Shown: piece by piece, positions 11,046 through 22,949 of the stretch
Layout: every line of letters begins with the position of its first letter
How positions within the stretch are numbered: position 1 is the first letter of the stretch
DNA from: Floccularia luteovirens
Lineage: Eukaryota > Basidiomycota > Agaricomycetes > Agaricales > Squamanitaceae
Assembly: GCA_009739215.1 (NCBI GenBank)
Contig: VSJF01000008.1
Span: forward strand, 930,001 to 994,000
Reading direction: 5' to 3'
DNA length: 64,000 nucleotides
Notes under the pieces: model-generated
Seen by the model: the letters and a program-made list of their open reading frames with translations, nothing else
What the model was told of the DNA's origin: nothing
Databases searched by the model: none
Program-made: the position numbers and the translations under genes

Positions 11046-12527
11046 ATGTCTCTAGTGTGAGTGCGTTCTTCCTTGATATGGTGCAGTATGTTGAATTTAA
11101 ATATGCTTTGATTGGCCAGTCCTGATGAAATTTCATACTTTCAACTATGTGGATTTGTTTTGCTTGCATACAATTTTTGTGAGTTCAGGAGTTCTTCAAC
11201 TATATTCCTAGGTTGAACCATTTATAGGCTTAACATTCTCAGAAGAGGTACTATTCAGATCTATTGTTGTGACTATATCTAACCAAATGACTCCAGGTCG
11301 AGCGAGTATGGAAACATAAATTATTAACGGGGCCAGTACTCCTTTTCTTGACGAACCGTTATTTGGGTCTTATGTACCAAATTATATGTCTCGTACTAGG
11401 TAAGAAGCTAATCCATATGTGTTGATTATGCTAATTAAATCTGTTTTTCAAGTCACCGAGGCTCAGGAGGCAGTCGAAACTTTGAGTTTACTGACGTGTG
11501 TATCATCATACTTACAGTATTACTGATTATTTACTAACTTGTTTGAAAGGAGTGCCTCAGTTAAGAATTTCAAGGAAATTACAGCACTTGTTCTTGTTGT
11601 TGGTGCGTCTATGAGCTTGAACTGATTGTGTACCGATCTCAAGCTGGATATATGTAGTTTGTGAACATGCGTTTAACAGACCTCAATCAACTGGGTTATC
11701 TTTTAATATTTCACAACCAGTCATTATGACCATCAGAGTCTACGCTCTGTATGGCTGCAATCGCACCATCCTTGGTTTCCTGCTCACGCTGATAACAGCG
11801 CAATTTACACTTACTATTTTCTTTAATTTTGTTCCCGCTACAGCTAAGAGTATTGACAAACAGATTAGTGAGTCCCTTTTTAAATTCACAAATTTGATGT
11901 AGCTAACCTTTACCCGGAACTTATTAGACTTCCTCGTGTCAAATTCATCCACGACTAACTCATGTAAGTTCAGAATCGCCCACTATAGATATGATGCTTA
12001 CGGGACGACAACATGAAGTTGTCCTGTGGACCACTGCCCTCCTTGTAGACACCAGTGTCTTCATGTTAAATTTGCGAAAATCACATAATTTCTTCAAAGA
12101 CAGTAAAAACACACCGTATGTCCCACTCCTGAACTTCTAACTATAACTGTTATGATAAGAATTTCCTATGTGTACTTTCTTGTTATATGCACATCCAACC
12201 TGATGAATATTCTTGCAAACACGGTGTTGGTGAGCATTAGATGCCCTTGCCATCTTTTCCTTCCCCATTCTGACTATTTTGAAGCTAAAAGTGGGGTTGT
12301 CGCCTCATTTCACATTTTCTACACAACCCTGTACATCGATCACATCACTCATGGTGTCACATCTTGTACTTAACATTCGCATCAGAAGTGACCCAAATCT
12401 ATACAACACCGAACATCAAAGGAGCATCTCAGCACTTGTGATTGGCAACTTGGGTAGAGCCATGGATGAACTATTTGACGAAGATATAGATGAGGATATA
12501 GATGAGACTGGATATCAACAAAACTAG
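11046..12527 (+). CDS. DUF6533-type multi-pass membrane protein
   Basis: Member of a family greatly expanded in Agaricomycetes, about seven membrane helices, function unknown. Exons join cleanly as MSLVPDEISYFQLCGF..., AYNFCLTFSEEVERVWKH, then KLLTGPVLLFLTNRYLGLMY. This is the DUF6533 signature (EVERVW then a helix ending in NRY). Later exons give IMTIRVYALYGCNRTILGFL, a diagnostic second block, LWTTALLVDTSVFMLNLRK, ISYVYFLVICTSNLMNILAN, and an acidic tail ELFDEDIDEDIDETGYQQN before TAG. The stretch 11928-11990 could be an exon (NFLVSNSSTTNS) or part of one longer intron; both keep the frame. Introns are numerous and mostly GT-AG. No stop or indel seen. Confidence 0.75.
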
Positions 12528-12978
12528 TAATCTCAGCATCATCGAGACTGGATACTTATGCGGAGTGTCTTCCTATTTATTGGCTTCTCTTGTCCATTCT
12601 TACATTCAGTATGTCTTATTCATATACCATTTCTTATTCCTTCCTACCTCAATCAGAAATAAATGTGGGAGGTAGGCAATTGTAAGATGGACCTGGAAAC
12701 ATGCTATAGCAAGAAAATAGTTGTTTGGGACCAGGAATGACGAGGTCACATCTGCTGCTCTTGTTCTGCTGCGGTTTATCTTGATGCTCCTTTCTGATAG
12801 TAGAAATCAAAGATACAGCATACGTAAGGGGTAGCTAGTAAGAGCACTAGTGAATATAAATAGTTCTTACGTAATTCAAGTGGTAATAATCTTATCTCAA
12901 AATCATCTTGCAGGGTTCGACAGAACCGTTTTAATCCGAATCTCTCCTTTCTCTTCTCAACACATACCTGGTTCCATC
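12528..12978. other. Spacer and promoter region of the TPI gene
   Basis: About 450 bp, with a pyrimidine-rich stretch (tctctcctttctcttctc, about 12941-12958) just before the TPI start codon at 12979. This is the usual core promoter/5' UTR feature of highly expressed fungal glycolytic genes. Confidence 0.5.
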
Positions 12979-14013
<1,035 letters not shown>

Positions 14014-14209
14014 GATTACTATGGAAATATCAGTTGTCAGTTTGTATTTTGTGTGATTGTAACAATAAAAAATTGTGTTTCCTCCTGCTCACCACACAGT
14101 CTTGACTTCTATCTTGAAGGTGTATATTTGTATTTCATAAATGTCTATGGCACACGAGATCGATTATATAGTAGGTCACTTCGCTACGAATTTTTCCTTT
14201 CACCAGGGC

Positions 14210-15180
14210 AATGTTTCACCTGAGTAGGTCTTGAACTCAACGCCCCTCTCATAGCTTGCAAGTTCTATTTGCTTAAGTAGCCCCTGAGCTGACTCCGTCG
14301 TTGTGATTTGAGGCACAGTTGGTGAGTACTTGGACATCCAATCTTCAATGGTTTGTCCAACGTTTGTTTTCACGAATCCTGTAAAAAGGATTGTTGTTAA
14401 TTAAAGATAGATACTGGTGCGATCGACGATTACCTGGATGAAAGAGAGTGGTTGTTATACCTTCGCTCGCAAGAACAGTACCAAATTTGCGCGCAATCCT
14501 TTGCAAATCAATCAAATTAAAAGCACAGTTGGATATGATATTTGCGAGTGACTCACATGTTATAGGCCGCCTTGCAGATTGAGTAAGAGTTGCTCAAATT
14601 GTAACATATTTGTGCAATTGTAAGAGAACCAAGGATAGATGTGATCATGACGATCTTTTTGTCATTTGATTTCCTAATCAATGGGAGGAAAGAACGGATG
14701 ATGTGGATAGTTGCAACGGTATTGAAGAGTATCTCGTGTTCGAGGCTTTCCAAATCACTTCGATAACAGTCACGTCAGAGAACAGGTTAACGAGCGTATA
14801 GGCATGAAATAGACGAACATATCATCAAGGGTCGTCCGGGGTTGGGGGTTACTTCCGGCGTTATTGATGAGGTGATCAAGGCCGTTTGGGAGTAGAGGAG
14901 TTATCTCTTCTACTGCTTTTGTAACACTCGCGCGGTCTGCGACATCGATTGTAACGTGCACAATTCGGTTTGAAGGATAGGTTGAGAGGAGTTCTTGGAG
15001 CGATGGAAATCTTGAGAGACCGCGGGTGGTCACAATGATAAAGTTATCCTCATTTTTGAGCTGAAAATGCACAAGCTATTCAGGAAGCTAATAAATTAAA
15101 GATGAGAGGATACGTACAATTTCCTTCGTCAAAGCGAGACCAACACCTGTACCAGAACCGGTAATCAGCCAAGAGGGCAT
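14210..15180 (-). CDS. Short-chain dehydrogenase/reductase (carbonyl-reductase-like)
   Basis: NAD(P)H-dependent oxidoreductase with Rossmann fold. Start at 15180: MPSWLITGSGTGVGLALTKE, giving the cofactor motif TGxGTGVG. Next are VTIDVADRASV, HLINNAGSN (the NAG motif), MITSILGSL with the catalytic Ser region, and SYSICKAAYN carrying YxxxK. Downstream exons give ARKFGTVLASEGITTTLFHP, FVKTNVGQTIEDWMSKYSP and the C terminus YSGETLPW. There are at least four introns. Substrate unknown; the layout resembles fungal sniffer/C-factor-type SDRs. It is convergent with TPI, with stops about 200 bp apart. Confidence 0.85.
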
Positions 15181-15508
15181 GTTATAATTTTGAGATGTAT
15201 TAATGGAAGGGGATTTTGCAAAGGTGGTTGGGCATTTATTCTGGCAAATGGTTGATTTACATACCTCGCAAACATCGGTGATCGGGAAATTGACGCGACA
15301 AAGGTGATTAGCAAGACATATGGTAACATATGGACAATGGATAAGTAATGCAAATGATTAGTTAGCAGTAGATTATGCAGCACATTACCGTGTACATCGG
15401 GATATCCTCATGTGCATGGAGTGTCGCAATGATCAACCATGTTCTTACCAATGAACCATGTGACGACTCGGAAGTAAAATTTACTTTTACTTACGACATA
15501 CAACTTTC

Positions 15509-16447
15509 ATGTCAATTCTCTCAAAGTCACCTTTTCGTTATCATAATCCGAGTCAGCTGAATGCTTTCTTGACACGCTCGTACTCCAGCAGTTTCTCACA
15601 ATGTAAGCTGCGAAACAGATACGACATCCTTACACGGAACTGTTACGTCTCATAGGGCTTACATTCTTTTGCATTCTCATCAACCGCCTTCCGAATTCTC
15701 AGCTCGACATAGTACACCTTTACAACGTGCCCTACAACTCAAGGCATCAAAATGGGGCGGGATTGTCAATTTTGCTTGGTATGGAGAACAAAATTCAGAT
15801 GATGACAAACAACGTGCAACAATGTTTTCTGCCTCTGGTGGTCGCCTTGACATACCCGAAATCTCTCTCGAAAACTTGGATGAGGTTGAAAGGATACTTA
15901 GGAATCACGCTATCGAGGAACAAATCACTGAGATCACGTCACAAGAGATACACATTCTCATATGCACCCATGGTGCACGAGATTGTCGTTGTGGAAACTT
16001 TGGTGGGCAGGTAGTAACGGCCCTGCGAGAGGATTTCCGAAAACGACAGGGCTCGGAACTAGATAGCTTGGCAAGTCGCGTCAAGGTTGGCGAAGTAGGG
16101 CATGTCGGTGGACACCAGTAAGCTAACTTACTACAAATCGCTACCAGCCTAGAGCTGATCCTCCGGTTATATAGGTACGCAGGAAATATGCTGCTATTCC
16201 CTTATGGAGAATGGTGAGCGCAATATGTTCCAGATTACACGTGCAAGAAGTAATACGAACACTGTGCTTTGCTAGGCTTGGCCTCCTTAGGCCAGAACAT
16301 GTACCGATGGTACTTTCGACGATCTTACAGATACCGCCAAGACCTTATACGGTTAATGATCCACCATTATTTCGATCAAACTGGCGTGGTCGAACTGGCC
16401 TGAACAAGGCTGAACAAATACAGTTGCATCATTCATCTTCTCCTTAA
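15509..16447 (+). CDS. Aim32-like sucrase/ferredoxin-family [2Fe-2S] protein, mitochondrial
   Basis: Thioredoxin-fold ferredoxin of the Aim32 family, linked in yeast to redox quality control of mitochondrial import. Cluster ligands are visible: CTHGARDCRC (first and third Cys, spacing 9) and HVGGHQ (His and His, spacing 4), matching the Cys2-His2 pattern of yeast Aim32. Other family blocks: LKASKWGGIVNFAW, YAGNMLLFPYGEW and LGLLRPEHVPMVLSTILQ. The proposed N terminus MSILSKSPFRYHNPSQLNAF...RSYSSSF looks like a mitochondrial presequence. It joins TTSLHGTVTSHRAYILLHS only if 16 nt (15603-15618, GTAAGC...CAG) are removed or one base is discounted. Other exons end at 16117 and 16214; the last is 16276-16447. 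Confidence 0.85.
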
Positions 16448-16487
16448 GTACAAATGTGCAATACAAGTCTCCTTGCCGTTGTCACAC

Positions 16488-18877
16488 CTATAGTCCCTTA
16501 CTCAAACCTTCAAATTGTACATTCCAGCCGTCGCTTGGGAATCCTGGTGTTTTTTCCAAGCTATCATCCCAACCAGCAGCCATTACTGCCACTGCATACA
16601 ACAATGCGCCTGACCCAGGGAAGTATGGTGTTGGCACACGTACACCGCCGATGGGCATCCCCACTTCATCAAATGCGAACAATGGGTCAAGTAGCCAGTC
16701 TATTGCTTTACTTGTTAGTCCATTACGTGCTGCTGACATCGCAAGCATGGGGAAATCCCATCTAACATTGTCAAAAGTGTCAGCACTCAAATTATCGGTT
16801 GACCAAGACCGACTTTACCCCCAGAAATCTGTTGCAGTCCAATGTGACCCAACTTTCTCAGCGGTCAGATTCGCGGTAGCTATGTCCAAACCTGCCGTTG
16901 GTGGTAACCAGCCATGTAAGCCAACCAAAGTTGGGTGGTCACTTGTGAATGCCGGATCATCCCAAAAGTTTTCTTCGATTCCCTCATATACTGCGTATGT
17001 ATCTCCTTGGATAGGAAGTTTGGCCAAATTTTCTTTGACTGTGGTCCAATCCTGAGGGATGTCTCGCCCCAAGTTTCTCATCCAGTTTTCTGCTATTCCC
17101 AAACCTAGTCGCCAATATGCGAGCTCGAACGCCGGATTCTGTGTTATATTCGGGCTTGTATCCTCGCTTGTAATAAACATCGGTGGGCCGAGGTCATACA
17201 CTCCAGTCGTTTCGTTGAACCAGGCAAATGCTGTCATCCACTCCGCAGTTTGAAACTCTACATCTTCCCATTTTTTCAGTGTCTCCATACTGGGGAATGC
17301 GCGATACTCATACAATGCAAAAACCAGTGGGTGTACTTGTTGCCAGATAAGGAGGTTGTTAATTTCCCCTGGAGCGGAACGTCCACTAGGATCAGTCATC
17401 TTCGGCCAGCGTGCTCCAGCTGGCCAACCCTGCTGCACTTGCGCTCGGGATATCGAACCAGAAAGGAAGCGTGAATAAACCGAATTAGACCGGCGCAGAA
17501 GGTCCCAATTGTTCCACAATGCCCAATGTGCACTATGCCAGAAGTACATTTCTGTCTCACATTTGGGGTCAACCCAGAGAAACCCAGAAATATGAGCTCA
17601 CCCATATGAAATTTTCTGTAGAGAGTTTTCTGTGAGTGCATATATTAACCCATATCTGACTCGACTCACCCATACTATTTATGTTCAGTGTTGGTTATTC
17701 ATCAGCCTTTCTCGATTGGCAGAAGAGCGGTACGTACCCATCCATTATTAACAAGCCCCGACTAACAAGAAAGTTAACACACAGAAAATGAATATGATAA
17801 AAAACAAGCCTCCTGAGGTGGTGTGTCTCCTGCTTCGTTCACCCTCATGAGGTATCGGGACAATATTATTCTCCTCTGCAACTCATGCGCGCTGGTATTG
17901 GTTGAACCCGTCACGACATCAACAAAACCACTTCTACCCCAAAACTCCTCCCAAGTCTCCGTCGACGATGTGAAAACCTCATTAGGTTGAGGAACAATGT
18001 CTGCCTTGTCTGTTGGGGAGAAGTTGATAGTTAAGGAAAGGACTGGGCTTTTCTGAATAGGTCGAATGGTATATCGATGTTGTGACGGCGAATCTCTCGT
18101 AATCGCAAAGTCATCCCCAGAAACCGATGTGTAAAATGTTGAACCGTCAATTTTGTGCGTGATACGTGTCAAATGTTTATCTGTGTGTAATTCGGTGGTA
18201 TGGTTGGCCGTAGCGTTCCAATTCCCTACAAATGGAGCGCTGAATTTGTTCTTCCCATCATTCCAGGGAAAGTCAAGGAAGATCCTTAATCGTCCATGCT
18301 CAACAAGTGTGGATCGGATGTTGATCCCAATGTTATCTGAATCTTGTGCAGATGCTGTTTCAACAGAGACTTGCTCCCCATCAAAAACGAATGTACTCGT
18401 AATAACGCCTTTCCATAAGTTAAGCACTTGCTTCGTCTCCTCTAAATCCTTCTCAGTGATCTCCTGTAATTGGCCTGTCTCCGAAAAGAAAGTTAACCCT
18501 ACTCTCCCTAGGTTGACGCGGTTTGGGTTTGAAGTAAGCCACTGTTCGATTGGATTTCCTCCTCCAAAATCATACTGCACTGGTCTTCCGTGGTTAAGCC
18601 AGCTGACCCCCTTGTAATTGTTAATGTCCGCAATGGTAAATCCTGGGGGTAGACTATCATTCTTCCACCCCCAGGAGGACATAATGGCGAATGGTTGAAA
18701 CGTCTGTAATCCAGTGACGTCTGCCCCAAATGCAAAGTTGCCATTACCAACTTGCATTGGTGTGCTTGTACTGGAAGTATTTCGAGTTGGGTTGTACCGA
18801 GAAACAATGCCATGTCTGTCTATCTTTCCTTGCACATCAAGAGCGAAGACCAGAAGATAGGACAGAGTGAACAACAT
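16488..18877 (-). CDS. Secreted six-hairpin (alpha/alpha-6 barrel) glycosidase
   Basis: Secreted glycoside hydrolase-like protein of the six-hairpin superfamily; family and substrate not settled. Start at 18877 with signal peptide MLFTLSYLLVFALDVQG. N-terminal beta-rich domain: MQVGNGNFAFGADVTGLQTF. The catalytic barrel includes LVNNGWYGKFHMEMYFWHSA with AHWALWNNWDLLRRS, WPKMTDPSGRS, WQQVHPLVFALYEYR and DFWGWDFPMLAMSAARNG. The block around YGKFH is assembled from tiny exons: TATGG at 17670-17674 (5 nt) and a 14-nt exon at 17602-17615, both with clear GT-AG flanks. The intron before SGLVNNGW (17762-17809) starts with GC. The gene appears intact, about 700 residues. Its stop lies 40 bp from the convergent Aim32-like stop. 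Confidence 0.85.
17670..17674 (-). other. 5-nt microexon of the glycosidase gene
   Basis: On the minus strand TATGG is preceded by an acceptor (aaatag) and followed by a donor (gtgagt). Including it gives W-Y-G-K-F-H-M-E-M across four exons, exactly the conserved motif; leaving it out breaks the frame. It is one of the smallest exons that can be proposed from motif evidence here. Confidence 0.75.
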
Positions 18878-19622
18878 TGAACGGCCGATTTTCCAAAATG
18901 TAGTGACGTAGAGTTGGGTAGGTGTGATTCTTAAATCTTAAATATAGGGAAAACGATGCGGCCCGGGTTTGCTGTCCCCATGACCTCAAGTTTCACCGTT
19001 CTCTGAGAATTTGTATCCAGTGCTCATCTGTTATATATGCGCACAACACTTCTATCATTTGGAGGACCAATCAGATGACGCCTTCACTTCTTTTCTCTAC
19101 CACGGTCTGTAATCGTTGGACTCGAACACATGGCTACTACAATCACCCCTTGACCTTCTTTGAGAGTTGGTGGTGCGTTAGGTATCCAATTGTGGTGGTA
19201 TGTAATTTAAAGTTATCATTTTTCGGTGGGGGATTTGAGTTGACTATGTGTAAAGTTTGGCCTATGTATACGAAATAGTGGGAGAATTGTGAATAAAGCG
19301 TTAATAAAACGAGAGACTAAATGGGAATAGATGCATGGCTGTAGGGTTGGGTGTTGTATTTTATGGCATGGCGGTGTTGTCGGTAAGTATGAGTAATCAA
19401 TTGAATTTTTAAAATATAAATTCAAGACAGGCTGAATTCATACTTATCACTACTTCTGCTCTGGTAACGAACAAAGTTTGGCTGTTGAGAAGAATACACT
19501 CACCAAGAGTAAGATCGGGACAAGAGCACAATTAGATTTACAGGTCAGTATGGAAAAGATCCTGACTCGGCTACACAATCACACTAACAGATTACATTGG
19601 ACTTTTTGACATCAAAAATGAT
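18878..19622. other. Spacer between glycosidase promoter and FAD oxidase 3' end
   Basis: About 745 bp. It carries the glycosidase promoter (a GC-rich patch at 18958-18980 with cggcccggg is the only notable motif) and the 3' region of the oxidase. No gene supported. Confidence 0.5.
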
Positions 19623-21732
19623 TTATATTTTGCACAACCCTGGTTTATCCCACCTCTCACTTCCAACGCCTGCCGCTACAATAAAAAGATCGTTCGGGTC
19701 ATATTTCTTCTTGATCTTGCTAAGTCGGGCAAAATTTGATCCAAAGAAAGTGCCCCGGAAATCATCCTCAAGGGAATCTGCTTCATTTGAATATGCTGCG
19801 CTTGTACCCCCTGTCATCTTTTGCAGTATAGGGAGCTGTGTAGTTTTGAATTGGTTTTCTCCTGCATGTGCAACAGGTGCAGTGCCGTTCTCGGGCCAGA
19901 GATTTCCTATTATCACCTGATGCAATTTCACGAGTTAGTTTACATTCTGTCAGAGTCCTCTGTAGTTTCATACATGTGTTTTTGCGGTCCTCCACGCAGG
20001 ATTTATAGCAGAAGAGATGTTTGCATTGGCAGAGACTTGACCTGATACCAAGTTTAATGAAATGACATCATGGTCTGTCAAAATAACTGACCTCCAGCCA
20101 CTAAGTTCCCTAAGATACTACAGAAATATGTCAGATAGATAGGAGAGGTACTACATGTTCAACGTACTTTGTTGCACCGGAATTCAACAATTCAGTATAA
20201 ACCTGTCCGACAACTTCGGGAGAGTCCATATAAACACTCGTAGGAATGAGTCTAGAGCCTAGGACTAAGGTGTCCCCGACTGCGTCATCTGGCATGGCGA
20301 GCGCGTCATTAATATTAATTTCTCCCCTTCCAGATATCACAGTCGCTCCAAGGGCTTTCACATCGCGAATGAATGGTTCCAGAGCAGCATCAACTTGCGC
20401 AACGGATGCGCGAGTAAAGAATGATAGAACATTCATCACTGGCCCAAATATATAGAAGTATTGTCCAGTTCCCAAAGTGTCCCAATCAAATATGTGCCTG
20501 GCATGCACTTCACTTACTCGACCCATCATCGAGTTGGAGGTAGTTATGATAGTAACGTTAGATACGACTGCGTTGAAAGTAGGGAATGTCCGAAATGTGG
20601 CATTGACTATGACACCCCAAGATCCTGCGCCTCCACCACGTAAAGCCCAGAAAACTGAATTTAACAAATTAGAATTCTGATATCCTGATGCTAGTTATCG
20701 AATTTCTCACAATCTGAATTTTCGACTTCATTTACTTTGAGAAGATTCCCATTCGCAACGACGATGTGGAACTCTGATACCGACATATTAGGAGCGTTGA
20801 CCCAAAAAGTTATAAAATATGTACCAAGGGCATTATCCGCAGCCAACCCAAATGTAGGTGAAAGAGCTGAATGTCCCGCGCCTTGTGTATATCCTCCAGC
20901 AGCAACAACAGTCGAGGCAGTACCCCCAACGACGATTTTGCCTTGAGTTTTTGCCGTAGTATATAAGGTGGAAAGCCCAACACCACTTCCGACTGTGACC
21001 GCGCTCCCTTTGCTATGCTTGCCAACGAAGAAATGATCAGTGAAAGCAATATTCTGGAGTTTGTGAGTACGAATAAGAAGAGAACTCTTTGCAGTAGATC
21101 TTCCAAAGGTAGTCGTGCCCAGATGCTTTAATGGCAAGACGAATGTTGTGTGATTGCGCAAACTTAACACCTTTCTATCAAAATCTTAATTCAAATCATA
21201 TACAAAAAAATTATAACTGGCGTACTTGAATATCATCAGCTGACTCTGCTTCGACAGAAAACAGTGGTACATTTCCCTGACCACACGTTTTCACGGAGTC
21301 TCTGAAACAAAGAGATGGGGGAACCGAATCGTAGTCCTGATAACAAATTCCACGTCAGATCTTAGGTAAATTCAGGGAAATGATTCTAATCTACTTGTTC
21401 CCAATTCACCTGAAATGAATTGATTGATATCACGACATTGTACATTACAGAAAAAAAACGATTACCTGATTCATGGCTCCAGGAATCGTGTTTCTAAAAT
21501 TCGCGCTTGCCCACTGAGCCTCGGTACAAGACCCGGAGGGTAGCTGGCTACAGAACTTAGCGGAAGGGACTACGGGAACAAGACGGCCAGAGATGGACAA
21601 ATTTAGCGCTTTCCATTCAGCGTTGGAAGGAAATCCATGATCGCCTGGTACATTTCGACAAGTGGCGGCAGCAGCATCTCTCACTGCGCAAATGACCGTG
21701 ATAAGTAAAGGGATAATGCGAACGGCTCGCAT
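19623..21732 (-). pseudogene. Berberine-bridge-type FAD-linked oxidase, one-base frameshift
   Basis: Secreted flavoprotein of the VAO/BBE family (FAD_binding_4 plus BBE domain), oxidising carbohydrates or alkaloid-like alcohols. The start at 21732 gives signal peptide MRAVRIIPLLITVICAVRDA. Then come NVPGDHGFPSNAEWKALN, the FAD region VKFAQSHNIRLAIKASGHDY (His of GHD is the expected covalent FAD site), TAGGYTQGAGHSALSP-like core, FFWALRGGGAGSWGVIV and C-terminal BBE box KKKYDPNDLFIVAAGVG. Between GHDYL and GRSTAKSSLLIRTH the frame slips by one base at a TTT run (21105-21107; aaa on the plus strand). Everything else, including at least six introns, is intact. It is either a very young pseudogene or a sequencing error. 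Confidence 0.8.
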
Positions 21733-21782
21733 ACTGATCCTTGGATCTATCATCAGGGGATTGTGGAGAATATGATATTACC

Positions 21783-22058
21783 CTGTGAGATAAAAAACGC
21801 CATACAACTTGTCACCAGCCATGTGATATTACCATAATATTATGACTTGAATCACATTAGCTCATGATGCATGATGCATGATGGCTCATCGGGTCATGGC
21901 GCCAAAAAAAAAAACGCGTGAGCTGTACCAGAAATCTGATTCTGGTTCAGCTCACCCATCAGTAAACTGTGGTTTTGTCATTGTGAGCCAATAAACGCAG
22001 TACAATCCGTCACCAGCCGTGTGATTTGGTCACAATATTATAACTAACTCACAGCTCA
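21783..22058. repeat. Diverged direct duplication upstream of the FAD oxidase
   Basis: A block at about 21783-21862 is repeated at about 21979-22058. Both contain tgtgag, then ataaa-acgc, then gtcaccagcc and gtgat, then caatattat-a-ct. Roughly three quarters of positions agree. The copies sit within 350 bp upstream of the oxidase start, so this may be duplicated promoter DNA. Confidence 0.6.
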
Positions 22059-22949
22059 GATAAGTAGAGTGGTAAAAATTAATTTAAATATATACATAGC
22101 AGTGAGAAGACAAAAATATGGTGTGTCACCCCGCCAGTCTTTTAAAATCTGGGGCTGACCTTGACATTCTCAAAGAATATTATTCTTGAGTTGTTAGATA
22201 ATAATAATATGATAAACCCCATGTATTGTAAAAAAAATATTATTCAGAACGTCAACAAAATATATATATTGCCCGCATATTGGCTCATGAATCAGTATCA
22301 TCTAATGGAAATCTGGTAAGGACTTGTGAGTTATACAAGGCCAAACCAGACTTTCCACGATTTACTGATGATTGGTTATGACAGGTTACTTGCATCTTTA
22401 TACTTTCTGGAATCAAAAGGCACATGTCCGCAGCGTTCCGCAACCGAAAACGCTGTGAACATGCTGTGAGAAGGACCAGGAGATGATCATGATGGACCTA
22501 AATTTGCATAGACCATCAACAAAGAACTATACATTGTTATCCAACTCTATGATAATCAGTAGAACAAGCTACTTTAGCCCCATTTGTAACTTCTAGTCGA
22601 TATAAGCTGTACCGGCTGCCCTTCGTACACAAAAGCACCCGTCAATCTGTCGTCCATATGAAGGCGCCAAGCTGCGAGAAAGCTTTGAGAAATGGCTCTA
22701 ATCGGAGGTGGATGGTTTTAGTTTTGATCAAATTTCCACGCCCCACGGCGCGATCCTTAACAGTTATGATATCATGATGTGGTGCTGTGGTTAACGTTGA
22801 TCAAGTGGTAGAGATCAAGCGGATTTGATGTGTAATTATTGAACATAAGAACCGGTAAATTTAATAGTTGCCAGTTGAATTATAAGGTACACTAAAACCC
22901 CCCGAGAGTACACAATTCCAAGACAAGATAAACATGTTGGGTATAGTCA
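22059..22949. other. Intergenic, AT-rich
   Basis: About 900 bp with several short AT runs (for example at 22255-22270) and no open frame with gene-like features. It separates the GT90 3' end from the FAD oxidase promoter. Confidence 0.5.

Noticed and set aside
11880..11990. 25-nt intron (gtaagt...atag) in the DUF6533 gene as another tiny intron
   Set aside because: The same frame is obtained by one ordinary intron of about 120 nt from the previous donor, so a tiny intron is not needed.
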